Assembly: GCA_052387095.1 (NCBI GenBank)
Contig: JBQTJN010000063.1
Location: 1-35,937 of the forward strand
Length of the DNA: 35,937 bases
Origin: JBQTJN01 sp052387095
Lineage (GTDB): Bacteria; Pseudomonadota; Alphaproteobacteria; Micavibrionales; Micavibrionaceae
Direction: 5' to 3'
In this document: one piece after another, positions 14,513 through 22,367 of the stretch
How positions within the stretch are numbered: the first letter of the stretch is position 1
Layout: each line of letters opens with the position of its first letter
The notes under the pieces: generated by a model
The model's database searches: none
What the model was told of the DNA's origin: nothing
What the model saw: only the letters and a program-made list of their open reading frames with translations
Position numbers and translations under genes: made by a program

Positions 14513-15421
14513 ATGAAGAATTTTAATACACTGACGGTTTATCTCGGCTCCTCCGGCAACGCGCGCCCTGTTTTCAAGGTCGCGGCGGAAGCGTTCGGGC
14601 GCATTATTGCGCAAAACGGGCGGCGGCTTGTCTATGGCGGCATGGATGCGGGGCTGATGGGATTGCTGGCGGTGAATGCATTAAAGGCCGGCGGTTTTGT
14701 CACCGGCATTATCCCGCAGAATCTGAAAGACAGTGAACGGATTTTGAAAAACCTGCCGGAGACTATTCTTGTACCAACCTTGTGGGAGCGCAAGAAGCTG
14801 ATGTTCAACGCGGCGGATGCCATTATTGCCCTGCCCGGCGGTTTCGGCACGGCGGATGAGAGCCTCGAGATGCTGTATTGGGGGTATCTCGGGCTGCATA
14901 ACAAACCGTTGGTGCTGGTGAATATCGAGCAATACTGGGATGCGATGATTTCATATCTGCGCGGGTTGCCGGATTACGATGCGCGGTTTCTGATCGTGGT
15001 AGAGCGAGTGGAAGATGTTATCCCGGCGCTGGATGGATATACGAAGATGCCGGCGGTGGCCGAGCAGACGACTTTCCCGCATTTTGAGGACGAGATTTTG
15101 CGGCAAACGGGCGAGCCTATTTTGATCGACAAGGCCAATATCCAGAATTCTTATTACGCGATCTGTGCGCTGGGACTGAAGCAGCTCGGCAAGCATGAGC
15201 GCGGGATCGGGTTTTTGAATGAGGGAAGCCAATTTGATGCGCTGCTGGCGTGGTTTCAAAAGGCGCATACGGAGAAATTTATCACCGATAAATGTTTGCA
15301 GCTTTTTACGTTCGATACGGACCGGGAGAAACTCATGCACCTGCTGAAAACGCAGATCTCGCCGCATATCGACCTGCATGGTGAAAAATGGGGCGAGCGG
15401 CGGGAAAAGCCGCGCACTTAA
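14513..15421 (+). CDS. LOG-family (TIGR00730) protein with C-terminal extension
   Basis: 302 aa from ATG at 14513, preceded by ggggaga; an earlier ATG in frame lies inside a repeat and is unlikely. Residues 1-180 are a LOG Rossmann-like domain: VYLGSSG near 7-13, RRLVYGGMDAGLMG, and the signature LPGGFGTADESLEML, equivalent to PGGxGTxxE. Proteins of this family with that motif are cytokinin-riboside 5'-monophosphate phosphoribohydrolases, or more generally nucleotide 5'-monophosphate nucleosidases that free a base from NMP. Typical members end near 190 aa. Here about 120 more residues follow (ILIDKANIQNSYYAICALGL and onward), which I do not recognise. The true substrate is open. Confidence 0.85.
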   Translation: MKNFNTLTVYLGSSGNARPVFKVAAEAFGRIIAQNGRRLVYGGMDAGLMGLLAVNALKAGGFVTGIIPQNLKDSERILKNLPETILVPTLWERKKLMFNAADAIIALPGGFGTADESLEMLYWGYLGLHNKPLVLVNIEQYWDAMISYLRGLPDYDARFLIVVERVEDVIPALDGYTKMPAVAEQTTFPHFEDEILRQTGEPILIDKANIQNSYYAICALGLKQLGKHERGIGFLNEGSQFDALLAWFQKAHTEKFITDKCLQLFTFDTDREKLMHLLKTQISPHIDLHGEKWGERREKPRT

Positions 15422-15429
15422 TTTATTAT

Positions 15430-15513
15430 CGTCATTGCGAACAAAGTGAAGCAATCAACACTTTTTTAAAAGTGGATTGCCGCGTCGGCGCTGCGCGCCT
15501 CCTCGCAATGACG
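15430..15513. repeat. Dispersed palindromic repeat, type A copy 3
   Basis: cgtcattgcga...gaagcaatcaa on the left and gtggattgccgcg...cctcgcaatgacg on the right. It fills the gap between the convergent LOG gene and atpC, where it could act as a two-way terminator. Confidence 0.85.
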
Positions 15514-15515
15514 TA

Positions 15516-15944
15516 TCAGGAAAGTTTGCCCGTGGCAGCTTGATAGCGAGCAGTGACAAGAGCTAAGCGTTTACTAAGCCTGGATTTTTCGATGTCATCC
15601 GCGGCCTGAGCCAGTTCATTGCGGAGCGTGGCGACCTGTTGCCCGACGGCGGCAACATCGATTTCATTCACATTGATGGCTTCTTCGGCCAGCACGGTGC
15701 AGCGTGTGCCCGTGACATCGGCGAATCCCCCCGCGATAAAAATTTTCACCGGCTCTTCCCGGTCCTGGTAGAACAGTTTTACCGTTCCGGCCTTCAGCGC
15801 CGCGAGCAGCGAGGAGTGTCCGGCGCCGACGCCGATCTCGCCTTCGACCCCCGGGAGCACGGCGTGGAGCACAGGCTCCGCCACCAGTTTCTTCGCCGGG
15901 GAGAGGAGTTCGAAATCGAAATTTTCGGTCCCGAGTGCGAGCAT
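15516..15944 (-). CDS. atpC: F1 ATP synthase epsilon subunit
   Basis: 142 aa. The central-stalk subunit that couples rotation and can inhibit ATP hydrolysis. The N-terminal beta-sandwich is clear (FDFELLSPAKKLVAEP, then LPGVEGEIGVGAGHSSLLAALKAG), followed by IFIAGGFADVTGTRCTVLAEEA and two C-terminal helices rich in Ala, Glu and Arg. It is the last gene of the F1 operon, starting three bases after the atpD stop. The stop at 15516 nearly touches a type A repeat, and no classical terminator with a U tract was seen. Confidence 0.95.
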   Translation of the reverse strand: MLALGTENFDFELLSPAKKLVAEPVLHAVLPGVEGEIGVGAGHSSLLAALKAGTVKLFYQDREEPVKIFIAGGFADVTGTRCTVLAEEAINVNEIDVAAVGQQVATLRNELAQAADDIEKSRLSKRLALVTARYQAATGKLS

Positions 15945-15947
15945 GGG

Positions 15948-17390
15948 TTACGCCGCTTCCGCCGCGAGCTTGCGGCCTTTCTCGACAACCTGCTCGATCG
16001 TGCCAACCATGTAGAAGGCGCTTTCAGGAAGGTGATCATATTCGCCGTCAACAATGGCCTTGAATCCGCGAATCGTGTCTTCGAGCTGCACAAACACGCC
16101 GGGTGAGCCGGTGAAGACTTCCGCGACGTGGAAAGGCTGCGAGAGAAAACGCTGGATCTTACGGGCGCGCGCGACCGTGATCTTGTCGTCCTCCGAGAGT
16201 TCGTCCATGCCGAGAATGGCGATGATGTCCTGCAGGGATTTATAAGCCTGCAGGGTTTGCTGCACGCGGGTGGCGGTCTGGTAATGTTCGTCGCCGATGA
16301 CGCGGGCATCCAAGATCCGGCTGGTGGAGTCGAGCGGATCGACAGCCGGATAAATGCCCTGCTCGGCGATCTGGCGCGACAGAACGGTTGTCGCGTCAAG
16401 GTGACCGAAGGTCGTGGCAGGCGCCGGGTCGGTCAAGTCGTCGGCCGGGACGTAAACGGCCTGCACGGATGTGATCGAGCCCTTGTTGGTCGAGGTAATA
16501 CGCTCCTGCATCGTGCCCATGTCGGTAGCCAATGTCGGCTGGTAACCGACGGCGGACGGGATACGGCCGAGAAGAGCGGAGACTTCCGCGCCGGCTTGCG
16601 TGAAGCGGAAGATGTTATCGATGAACATCAGGACGTCCTGGCCTTTCTCATCGCGGAAATATTCCGCCATGGTGAGGCCGGAGAGAGCGACACGCGCGCG
16701 GGCGCCCGGCGGCTCGTTCATCTGGCCGTAGACGAGCGCCACTTTGGATTCGCCGTCCAGCTTTATAACGCCGGCCTCGATCATTTCATGGTAAAGGTCG
16801 TTCCCTTCGCGGGTTCTTTCACCTACTCCAGCAAACACGGAAACGCCGGAGTGTTCCTTGGCGATGTTGTTGATCAGTTCCTGAATGGTCACGGTCTTGC
16901 CGACTCCGGCGCCGCCGAAGAGGCCGATCTTGCCGCCTTTGGCGTACGGGCAGAGAAGGTCGATGACTTTAATGCCTGTGACGAGCTGCTCCGCCGATGT
17001 CGCCTGGTCCGCGAAGGACGGCGCGGCGCGGTGAATGCCCCAGCGCTCTTTCGTGTTAACAGGACCGCGTTCGTCAATCGGATTGCCGCCTACGTCCATG
17101 ATGCGGCCCAGCGTTTCCTCGCCGACGGGAACGGTGATGTTTTCACCGGTGTCGATAACCTCGGCGCCGCGCACCATGCCTTCGGTCATGTCCATGGCGA
17201 TGCAGCGGACGGTGTTTTCGCCCAAATGCTGCGCGACTTCGAGGACCAGCTTCTGGCCGTTATTGGTTGTGTGAAGCGCGTTCAGAATGGCGGGAACCTG
17301 CCCCTCCTCGAACTGCACGTCGATGACGGCGCCCAGAACCTGGATAACCTTGCCTTTTGCGCCTTGCGGATTTTTATTCGTCTTAGCCAT
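15948..17390 (-). CDS. atpD: F1 ATP synthase beta subunit
   Basis: 480 aa. The catalytic subunit of F1. Walker A is GGAGVGKT (159-166). The adenine-pocket and catalytic segments include GVGERTREGND, ALVYGQMNEPPGARARV, DVLMFIDNIFRFTQAG and the ALLGRIPSAVGYQPTLATDMG loop that grips the gamma subunit; DELSEDD near the C-terminus is the DELSEED lever. The N-terminus carries about ten extra polar residues (MAKTNKNPQGAKG) relative to short forms. A gagg ribosome site precedes the ATG, and the gap from atpG is 32 bases, the widest in this operon. Confidence 0.98.
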   Translation of the reverse strand: MAKTNKNPQGAKGKVIQVLGAVIDVQFEEGQVPAILNALHTTNNGQKLVLEVAQHLGENTVRCIAMDMTEGMVRGAEVIDTGENITVPVGEETLGRIMDVGGNPIDERGPVNTKERWGIHRAAPSFADQATSAEQLVTGIKVIDLLCPYAKGGKIGLFGGAGVGKTVTIQELINNIAKEHSGVSVFAGVGERTREGNDLYHEMIEAGVIKLDGESKVALVYGQMNEPPGARARVALSGLTMAEYFRDEKGQDVLMFIDNIFRFTQAGAEVSALLGRIPSAVGYQPTLATDMGTMQERITSTNKGSITSVQAVYVPADDLTDPAPATTFGHLDATTVLSRQIAEQGIYPAVDPLDSTSRILDARVIGDEHYQTATRVQQTLQAYKSLQDIIAILGMDELSEDDKITVARARKIQRFLSQPFHVAEVFTGSPGVFVQLEDTIRGFKAIVDGEYDHLPESAFYMVGTIEQVVEKGRKLAAEAA

Positions 17391-17422
17391 TTTACTTTTC
17401 CTCTTCTTTAAAAGTTTATTCC

Positions 17423-18334
17423 TTAGACCGCTTCGGCGCCGGAAATAATTTCGATCAGTTCCTTGGTGATATGCGCCTGACGGGCACGGTTGTATTTCAA
17501 AGTCACATTCTTGATCACGTCACCGGCGTTGCGGGTGGCGTTATCCATCGCGGTCATACGCGCGGCCTGTTCGCCGACAGCGGAATCGAGCAGCGCACGG
17601 AAGATCTGCACGCCGATATTGCGCGGCAGCAGCGCATTGAGGATTTCCTCTTCCGAAGGTTCGAATTCATAAGGGGAAACCGGACCGGTTGCGGCAGGCG
17701 TTTCCGCAGGCCTGCTGTTATCCTGCGCGGGCGCGGGCGGCGTAAAGGGGATCAGCTGCTGGCGCATCGGTTTCTGCACGAGCACGGACTGGAATTCATT
17801 ATAGATGAGCGTGGCAACATCGAAGGCGCCGGATTCAAATTTTTCCAGCACAAAATCCGTGAGGGCGTGGGCGTCAGCGTAGTTAACGGCGTTCTTGCCG
17901 GTGACGCCCATATAAGATTCGAGAATCTGGCCGCGGTTGGTACGGCGCAGGAGATCGCGCGACTTGCGGCCGACGGTGATAATGGTGACATCCCTGCCAT
18001 GCGCTTCGAGCTCGGCCATCATGCGGCGGGCTTCCTTGACCAGGTTGGAATTGAAACCGGCGGCGAGACCGCGGTCGGCGGTCATGACGATCAGTAGATG
18101 TTTTTTATCATTGCCGGTGCCTGCGAGCAGTTTCGAGCTTTGCGGGCCGATAATGACGTTTTGCGATACACGCGCCATCATCGCTTCCATGGCTTTCGCG
18201 TAAGGACGGCTTTCCTCGGCCTGCTCCTGCGCGCGGCGCAGTTTTGATGCCGCGACCATTTTCATGGCCGAGGTGATCTTGCGCGTCGATTTGACCGAAA
18301 CAATCCGGTCGCGGTAATAGCGGAGGCTAGGCAT
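17423..18334 (-). CDS. atpG: F1 ATP synthase gamma subunit
   Basis: 303 aa, somewhat longer than the 287-aa Escherichia coli protein. The rotor shaft of F1. The ends that form the coiled coil are well conserved: MPSLRYYRDRIVSVKSTRKITSAMKMVAASKLRRAQ at the N-terminus and MTAMDNATRNAGDVIKNVTLKYNRARQAHITKEL at the C-terminus. Extra length comes from an Ala/Pro/Thr-rich insert at about residues 198-222 (PPAPAQDNSRPAETPAATG) ahead of EFEPSEEEILNALLPRN. Its ribosome site (aggaagag) lies inside the end of the 88-aa gene upstream, with only three bases between that stop and this ATG. Its translation is therefore probably coupled to the 88-aa gene rather than to atpA. Confidence 0.96.
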   Translation of the reverse strand: MPSLRYYRDRIVSVKSTRKITSAMKMVAASKLRRAQEQAEESRPYAKAMEAMMARVSQNVIIGPQSSKLLAGTGNDKKHLLIVMTADRGLAAGFNSNLVKEARRMMAELEAHGRDVTIITVGRKSRDLLRRTNRGQILESYMGVTGKNAVNYADAHALTDFVLEKFESGAFDVATLIYNEFQSVLVQKPMRQQLIPFTPPAPAQDNSRPAETPAATGPVSPYEFEPSEEEILNALLPRNIGVQIFRALLDSAVGEQAARMTAMDNATRNAGDVIKNVTLKYNRARQAHITKELIEIISGAEAV

Positions 18335-18337
18335 TTA

Positions 18338-18604
18338 TTAATCTCTTCCTAAAAAATTCGGGTCAATTTTGTGTTTCTCAAAAGTCTGGAGCATTTGGAT
18401 GTTATTCATCTCGGCGCGCAAGCTGCTGTTCGTATCATAAAGCGTCATGCCAATAACTTTTCCATCTGGGTATTTTTGCATGGCGTTCGTATATGCCTTT
18501 TCAAATTCCGCCTGTAAATCTTCAACGTCCATGCGCCAGCTGTCCGAAGAAGAATGTCCGTCCGGCGTTTCAAGGCGAAAAAATGCTTTGTATTCCTGTA
18601 CCAT
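18338..18604 (-). CDS. Unknown 88-aa protein encoded between atpA and atpG
   Basis: ATG at 18604 lies six bases after the atpA stop, and the TAA lies three bases before the atpG start, so it is an integral member of the operon. The product starts MVQEYKAFFRLETPDG, has an acidic helical middle (DVEDLQAEFEKAYTNAMQK), then VIGMTLYDTNSSLRAEMNN and a basic end. It is soluble and has no Cys, no membrane segment and no motif I know. The DNA is visibly richer in A+T than the flanking atp genes. The usual F1 operon has atpA directly followed by atpG. It may be an F1-associated regulator or assembly factor, or a neutral insertion that kept the reading context; the sequence does not decide. Confidence 0.8.
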   Translation of the reverse strand: MVQEYKAFFRLETPDGHSSSDSWRMDVEDLQAEFEKAYTNAMQKYPDGKVIGMTLYDTNSSLRAEMNNIQMLQTFEKHKIDPNFLGRD

Positions 18605-18610
18605 TTCTAC

Positions 18611-20161
18611 TTAAGCCGCTTTCTTCAGTCCGCCCGAAAAGCTTTTCGTGAAGCTTTCAAGCAGGGATTTTATTTTTTCAATGGTCGCATCGCTTAAGGC
18701 TTTTTCATCGCGGATGGTTGTCAGCAGGTCCTTGCCGCTGGCGCGCAGATGTTCGAGCAGCTTTTTCTCATAGGCGCCAACCTGGTCGGTCGGGACCGTG
18801 TCGAGATAGCCGCGGGTGCCGGCGAAAATCACGAAAACCTGCTCTTCCACCGCCAGCGGCGAGTATTGCGGCTGTTTCAGCAATTGAGTGAGGCGCGCAC
18901 CGCGGGCAAGAAGTTTCTGTGTCGAGGCATCGAGGTCAGAGGCGAATTGCGCGAAGGCTTCCATCTCGCGGTACTGGGCGAGTTCAAGCTTGATTGAGCC
19001 GGCAACCTGTTTCATCGCCTTGATCTGCGCGGCAGAACCGACGCGGGAGACGGAGAGGCCGACATTGATCGCCGGGCGGATGCCTTTATAGAAGAGCCCG
19101 GTCTCAAGAAAAATCTGGCCGTCGGTGATCGAGATCACGTTGGTCGGGATGTAAGCAGAGACGTCGCCGGCCTGGGTTTCGATGATAGGGAGCGCCGTCA
19201 GGGAGCCGCCGCCATATTCGTCGCTCAGTTTCGCCGCGCGCTCGAGCAGGCGGGAGTGAATATAGAAGACGTCACCCGGATAGGCTTCGCGGCCCGGCGG
19301 GCGGCGCAGCAGCAGGGACATCTGTCGGTAGGCTACAGCCTGTTTCGAAAGATCGTCATAAATGCAGAGCGCATGCATGCCGTTATCGCGGAAATATTCG
19401 CCCATCGCGCAGCCCGTGTAAGGCGCGAGGAACTGCATCGGGGCCGGATCGGACGCGGTGGCGGCGACGATGATGGAATATTCCATCGCGCCCTGCTCTT
19501 CCAGTTCCTTCACCAGCTGGGCCACGGTCGAGCGCTTCTGGCCGATCGAGACATAGATACAGTAAAGGTGTTTTTTGACGTCCTTGTCTTTATTAAAATG
19601 CTTCTGATTGATGATGGCATCCAGTGCGACGGCGGTTTTGCCGGTCTGGCGGTCGCCGATGATCAGCTCACGCTGGCCGCGTCCGATCGGCACCAGAGCG
19701 TCGATGGCCTTGAGGCCCGTTTGCATGGGCTCATGCACGGATTTACGCGGCACGATGCCCGGCGCTTTCAATTCGACGCGGCGCATTTCTTTTGTTTTGA
19801 GCGGGCCCTTGCCGTCAATCGGGTTGCCGAGACCATCGACCACGCGCCCCAATAGTTCTTTTCCAATTGGCACTTCCACGATCTGGCCGGTCCGTTTGAC
19901 GATGTCGCCTTCTTTAATTTCGCGGTCGTCGCCGAAAATAACGACACCGACATTGTCGATCTCGAGGTTCAGCGCCATGCCGCGGATGCCGCCCGAGAAT
20001 TCAACCATCTCGCCAGCCTGGACATTGTCGAGACCATAGACGCGGGCGACGCCGTCGCCGACGGACAGAACCTGCCCGATTTCGGCTACGTCAGCCGACG
20101 CGCCGAATTCGGCAATTTGCTTCTTCAAGATCTCGGAGATTTCAGATGCACGGATTTCCAT
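18611..20161 (-). CDS. atpA: F1 ATP synthase alpha subunit
   Basis: 516 aa, standard length. The non-catalytic nucleotide-binding subunit of F1. Walker A GDRQTGKT spans 169-176, exactly as in Escherichia coli. IVAATASDPAPMQFLAPYTG, YDDLSKQAVAYRQMSLLLRRPPGREAYPGD and the arginine-finger region VSRVGSAAQIKAMKQVAGS are all intact. The N-terminal helix MEIRASEISEILKKQI contacts the delta subunit. Five bases separate it from the atpH stop. Confidence 0.98.
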   Translation of the reverse strand: MEIRASEISEILKKQIAEFGASADVAEIGQVLSVGDGVARVYGLDNVQAGEMVEFSGGIRGMALNLEIDNVGVVIFGDDREIKEGDIVKRTGQIVEVPIGKELLGRVVDGLGNPIDGKGPLKTKEMRRVELKAPGIVPRKSVHEPMQTGLKAIDALVPIGRGQRELIIGDRQTGKTAVALDAIINQKHFNKDKDVKKHLYCIYVSIGQKRSTVAQLVKELEEQGAMEYSIIVAATASDPAPMQFLAPYTGCAMGEYFRDNGMHALCIYDDLSKQAVAYRQMSLLLRRPPGREAYPGDVFYIHSRLLERAAKLSDEYGGGSLTALPIIETQAGDVSAYIPTNVISITDGQIFLETGLFYKGIRPAINVGLSVSRVGSAAQIKAMKQVAGSIKLELAQYREMEAFAQFASDLDASTQKLLARGARLTQLLKQPQYSPLAVEEQVFVIFAGTRGYLDTVPTDQVGAYEKKLLEHLRASGKDLLTTIRDEKALSDATIEKIKSLLESFTKSFSGGLKKAA

Positions 20162-20166
20162 TGTAA

Positions 20167-20766
20167 TTAAGCCTCTCTTGCTTTGGTGGTGTCGTCGGTA
20201 TTCTGGTTAGCCTTGCCGCTCATGGCGGTTTTAAGGCGCTGGATTTTGCGGGCGACGGAGTCGTCGATCATCTGCGAGCCGACAGTGACAATCATGCCGC
20301 CGAGAATGGACGGTTCGACCAGCGCGCGGATTGCGACTTTGCGCCCAAGATTTTTGGAGAAAGACTCCTGCAGCGCGGCGATTTGTTCCTTGCCCAGGTC
20401 CTGCGCGGTTTTAACTTCGATATTCACTTCGCCGCGGCGTTTGCCGAATTCAGCAAGCGTGGCTTGCGTGATTGCCTTCAAACCGGGCAGACGGCGGTTT
20501 GCCACCAGAACTTTAAGAAAGTTCACGGTCAGTTTATGCGCCTTGATTTGCGCCCCCAGCAGTTCGACCATTTTTTCGACTTGCGCGCGGGTGGTGGAGG
20601 GCGATTCAATGAAGGTAGTCAGTTCAGGCGATTCGTTTAAAACGGCGATGATATTGCGGAGATCATGCTCGACGGCTTCAGACGCCTCCCGGTCCCCTGC
20701 CAGGTCAATTAAAGCAAGGGCATAGCGGGACGATACGATATGGGAAACCTTTACAGAAGAACTCAC
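20167..20766 (-). CDS. atpH: F1 ATP synthase delta subunit
   Basis: 199 aa. The peripheral-stalk subunit that joins F1 to the b subunits of F0. The start is GTG at 20766 (reads VSSSVKVSHIVSSRYALALIDLA). The helical N-domain with RYALAL and the C-terminal segment GKEQIAALQESFSKNLGRKVAIRALVEPSILGGMIVTVGSQMIDDSVARKI are typical (the second part forms the strand pair of the delta C-domain). It is the first gene of the F1 operon. F0 genes (atpI, atpB, atpE, atpF) are not in the window, the alphaproteobacterial arrangement. Confidence 0.95.
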   Translation of the reverse strand: MSSSVKVSHIVSSRYALALIDLAGDREASEAVEHDLRNIIAVLNESPELTTFIESPSTTRAQVEKMVELLGAQIKAHKLTVNFLKVLVANRRLPGLKAITQATLAEFGKRRGEVNIEVKTAQDLGKEQIAALQESFSKNLGRKVAIRALVEPSILGGMIVTVGSQMIDDSVARKIQRLKTAMSGKANQNTDDTTKAREA

Positions 20767-20793
20767 TTATTCAATGCCCTTTTTCCGTGAAAC

Positions 20794-20799
20794 ACTATA
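20794..20799 (-). promoter_or_regulatory. Possible -10 element for the atp operon
   Basis: On the minus strand TATAGT lies 28 bases upstream of the atpH GTG in a short AT-rich patch. No good -35 box is seen at the right distance, so the call rests on the hexamer and position only. Confidence 0.25.
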
Positions 20800-20860
20800 T
20801 TTTGCGAGGGGTTTAGCACAGGCCTGTCCTCTTTGACAAGAATCAAATAACGTCCTTTTT

Positions 20861-22294
20861 ATGCGCCTGAAAAACCGTACTTTTCTTCTGTTTCTTGTCA
20901 TTATTCTGGAGGGTTATGTCGTTCTCTCGACGGAGCTGCTGGCCATTCGCCAAAGCATCTCTTTTGTGGGCAGCGGGACCGACACCGTATCGATTCTCAT
21001 TGCCGCCATCCTGATGCCCCTCGCCTTCGGTTATTATGCCGGGGGGCGGTTCAGGCCCGATCCTTCGAAACGGTGGAAAAAAAGTGTGCGGTCGAAGCTG
21101 CTGTTCAATCTGTGCGCATCGCTTGCCGTCCTGATTTTCGGCCTGTCCTATTTCCCGCTGACCAGTTTCTTTTTTACGTTAATCGATTCCGGCATCGAGC
21201 ACCGCCTCGCTTTGACAGCGATTTATGCCGCGTTGTTTCTCGTGGTGCCGGTGTTCCTGCTCGGCCAGACGATTCCGCTGGTCAGCCATTATTTCTCCAA
21301 AGAGAAGCTGGCGGAGATTACGGGGCGGATGCTGTTTTTTTCCACGCTCGGGTCGTTCATGGGCGCGGTGTTTTCAACGCTGGTGCTGATGGCCACGATC
21401 GGCGTGCACAACACGGTTTCGACCAATTTCATTATTCTCGCCGGACTGATTTTCCTGCTGTCGAAAGACAAGAAGGCGGAGGTGGTGATTTGCGGGGTGA
21501 CGCTGATGTTCGGTGGTATCCTGATGAACTCACCCCATATCATGCGGGTGTTTCATATTGTTTCCGACAATCAATATAACACGACGATGGTGATCGAGAA
21601 CCCGAATGGCGACCGGCACCTGGTGACGAATAATAATGCTTCCTCGAAATATAATCCCGGCACCGGCGACCGGCATGATTATATCGAGTTCGCGGAAGAA
21701 CAGGCGATTGGCCCGATTTTAAACTCCGCCGCGCCGAAAAACGTGCTCGTGATCGGGGCGGGGGCTTTCACGTTCGGGGTTGATGATACGACCAATCATT
21801 ATGATTATGTCGATATCGACCCGGCGCTGAAGGATATTTCGGAGGATTTTATCCTCGGCCAATCGCTCACCGGGAATAAAACATTTCACCCCGTTGAGGC
21901 GCGGGCTTACCTGCGCTCGGCGAAAATCAAATATGATGTCGTGCTGCTCGATGCTTATCTGGGGAATTATTCGATCCCCGAGCATCTGGTGACACGGGAA
22001 TTTTTCCGGCAGGTGCGGGATGTGATGAATGAAGGCGGCGTAGTAGTTACGAATTTCATCGTCTCGCCCAATTTCAACAATGCGTTCAGCCAGCGCATTG
22101 ATGCCACGTTCCGCAGTGTTTTTCCCTACATGTCAAGACACGCGATCGGGAACCGTTACGATGCGTGGAACGAGGATCCAGACGCGGTTGATAACGTGGT
22201 TTATATCGCGCGCAAGAATGCGGATGATTTTTCACAAGGGATTTATACGGACGACAAGAACACGATTTTCTACGACAAGCCGCAGCGGCGGTAG
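20861..22294 (+). CDS. Polytopic membrane protein fused to a spermidine-synthase-like domain
   Basis: 477 aa. Residues 1-225 hold about seven hydrophobic segments (for example FLLFLVIILEGYVVLS, ILIAAILMPLAFGYYAG, IYAALFLVVPVFLLGQTIPL). The rest is a Rossmann methyltransferase fold of the polyamine-synthase superfamily: VLVIGAGAFTFG near 293, then YDYVDIDPALKDI and YDVVLLDAYLG. Membrane-fused SpeE-like proteins are widespread and mostly uncharacterised. In true spermidine synthases a strand-loop with D-G-x-x-Q precedes the core; the matching place here (IENPNGDRHLVTNNNASSKY) has Asn/Ser instead, so aminopropyl transfer is doubtful. It is divergent from atpH and ends in a terminator. Confidence 0.8.
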   Translation: MRLKNRTFLLFLVIILEGYVVLSTELLAIRQSISFVGSGTDTVSILIAAILMPLAFGYYAGGRFRPDPSKRWKKSVRSKLLFNLCASLAVLIFGLSYFPLTSFFFTLIDSGIEHRLALTAIYAALFLVVPVFLLGQTIPLVSHYFSKEKLAEITGRMLFFSTLGSFMGAVFSTLVLMATIGVHNTVSTNFIILAGLIFLLSKDKKAEVVICGVTLMFGGILMNSPHIMRVFHIVSDNQYNTTMVIENPNGDRHLVTNNNASSKYNPGTGDRHDYIEFAEEQAIGPILNSAAPKNVLVIGAGAFTFGVDDTTNHYDYVDIDPALKDISEDFILGQSLTGNKTFHPVEARAYLRSAKIKYDVVLLDAYLGNYSIPEHLVTREFFRQVRDVMNEGGVVVTNFIVSPNFNNAFSQRIDATFRSVFPYMSRHAIGNRYDAWNEDPDAVDNVVYIARKNADDFSQGIYTDDKNTIFYDKPQRR

Positions 22295-22304
22295 CCCAAA
22301 CGAA

Positions 22305-22329
22305 ACCCCGTTTTTAAAACGGGGTCTTT
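22305..22329 (+). terminator. Terminator after the SpeE-like gene
   Basis: accccgttt and aaacggggt (22305-22325) form a tight stem followed by ctttg. The stem is strong but the T tract is short. It starts 11 bases after the stop. Confidence 0.6.
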
Positions 22330-22335
22330 GTCATT

Positions 22336-22359
22336 AAACCCCGGCTTTCGCCGGGGTTT
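22336..22359. terminator. Second hairpin between convergent genes
   Basis: aaaccccggc-tttc-gccggggttt is a perfect 10-bp hairpin placed between the SpeE-like gene and priA, which converge. There is no U tract on either side, so it may assist termination or limit read-through rather than be a classical terminator. Confidence 0.5.
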
Positions 22360-22367
22360 CGATTAAA

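Noticed and set aside
271..15513. CRISPR-like reading of the repeats
   Set aside because: Copies are far apart, palindromic and lack regular spacers; no cas gene is present.
20833..20838. TTGACA box in front of the SpeE-like gene
   Set aside because: At normal spacing the -10 box would fall on the start codon itself, so it would need a leaderless or internal start; not convincing.
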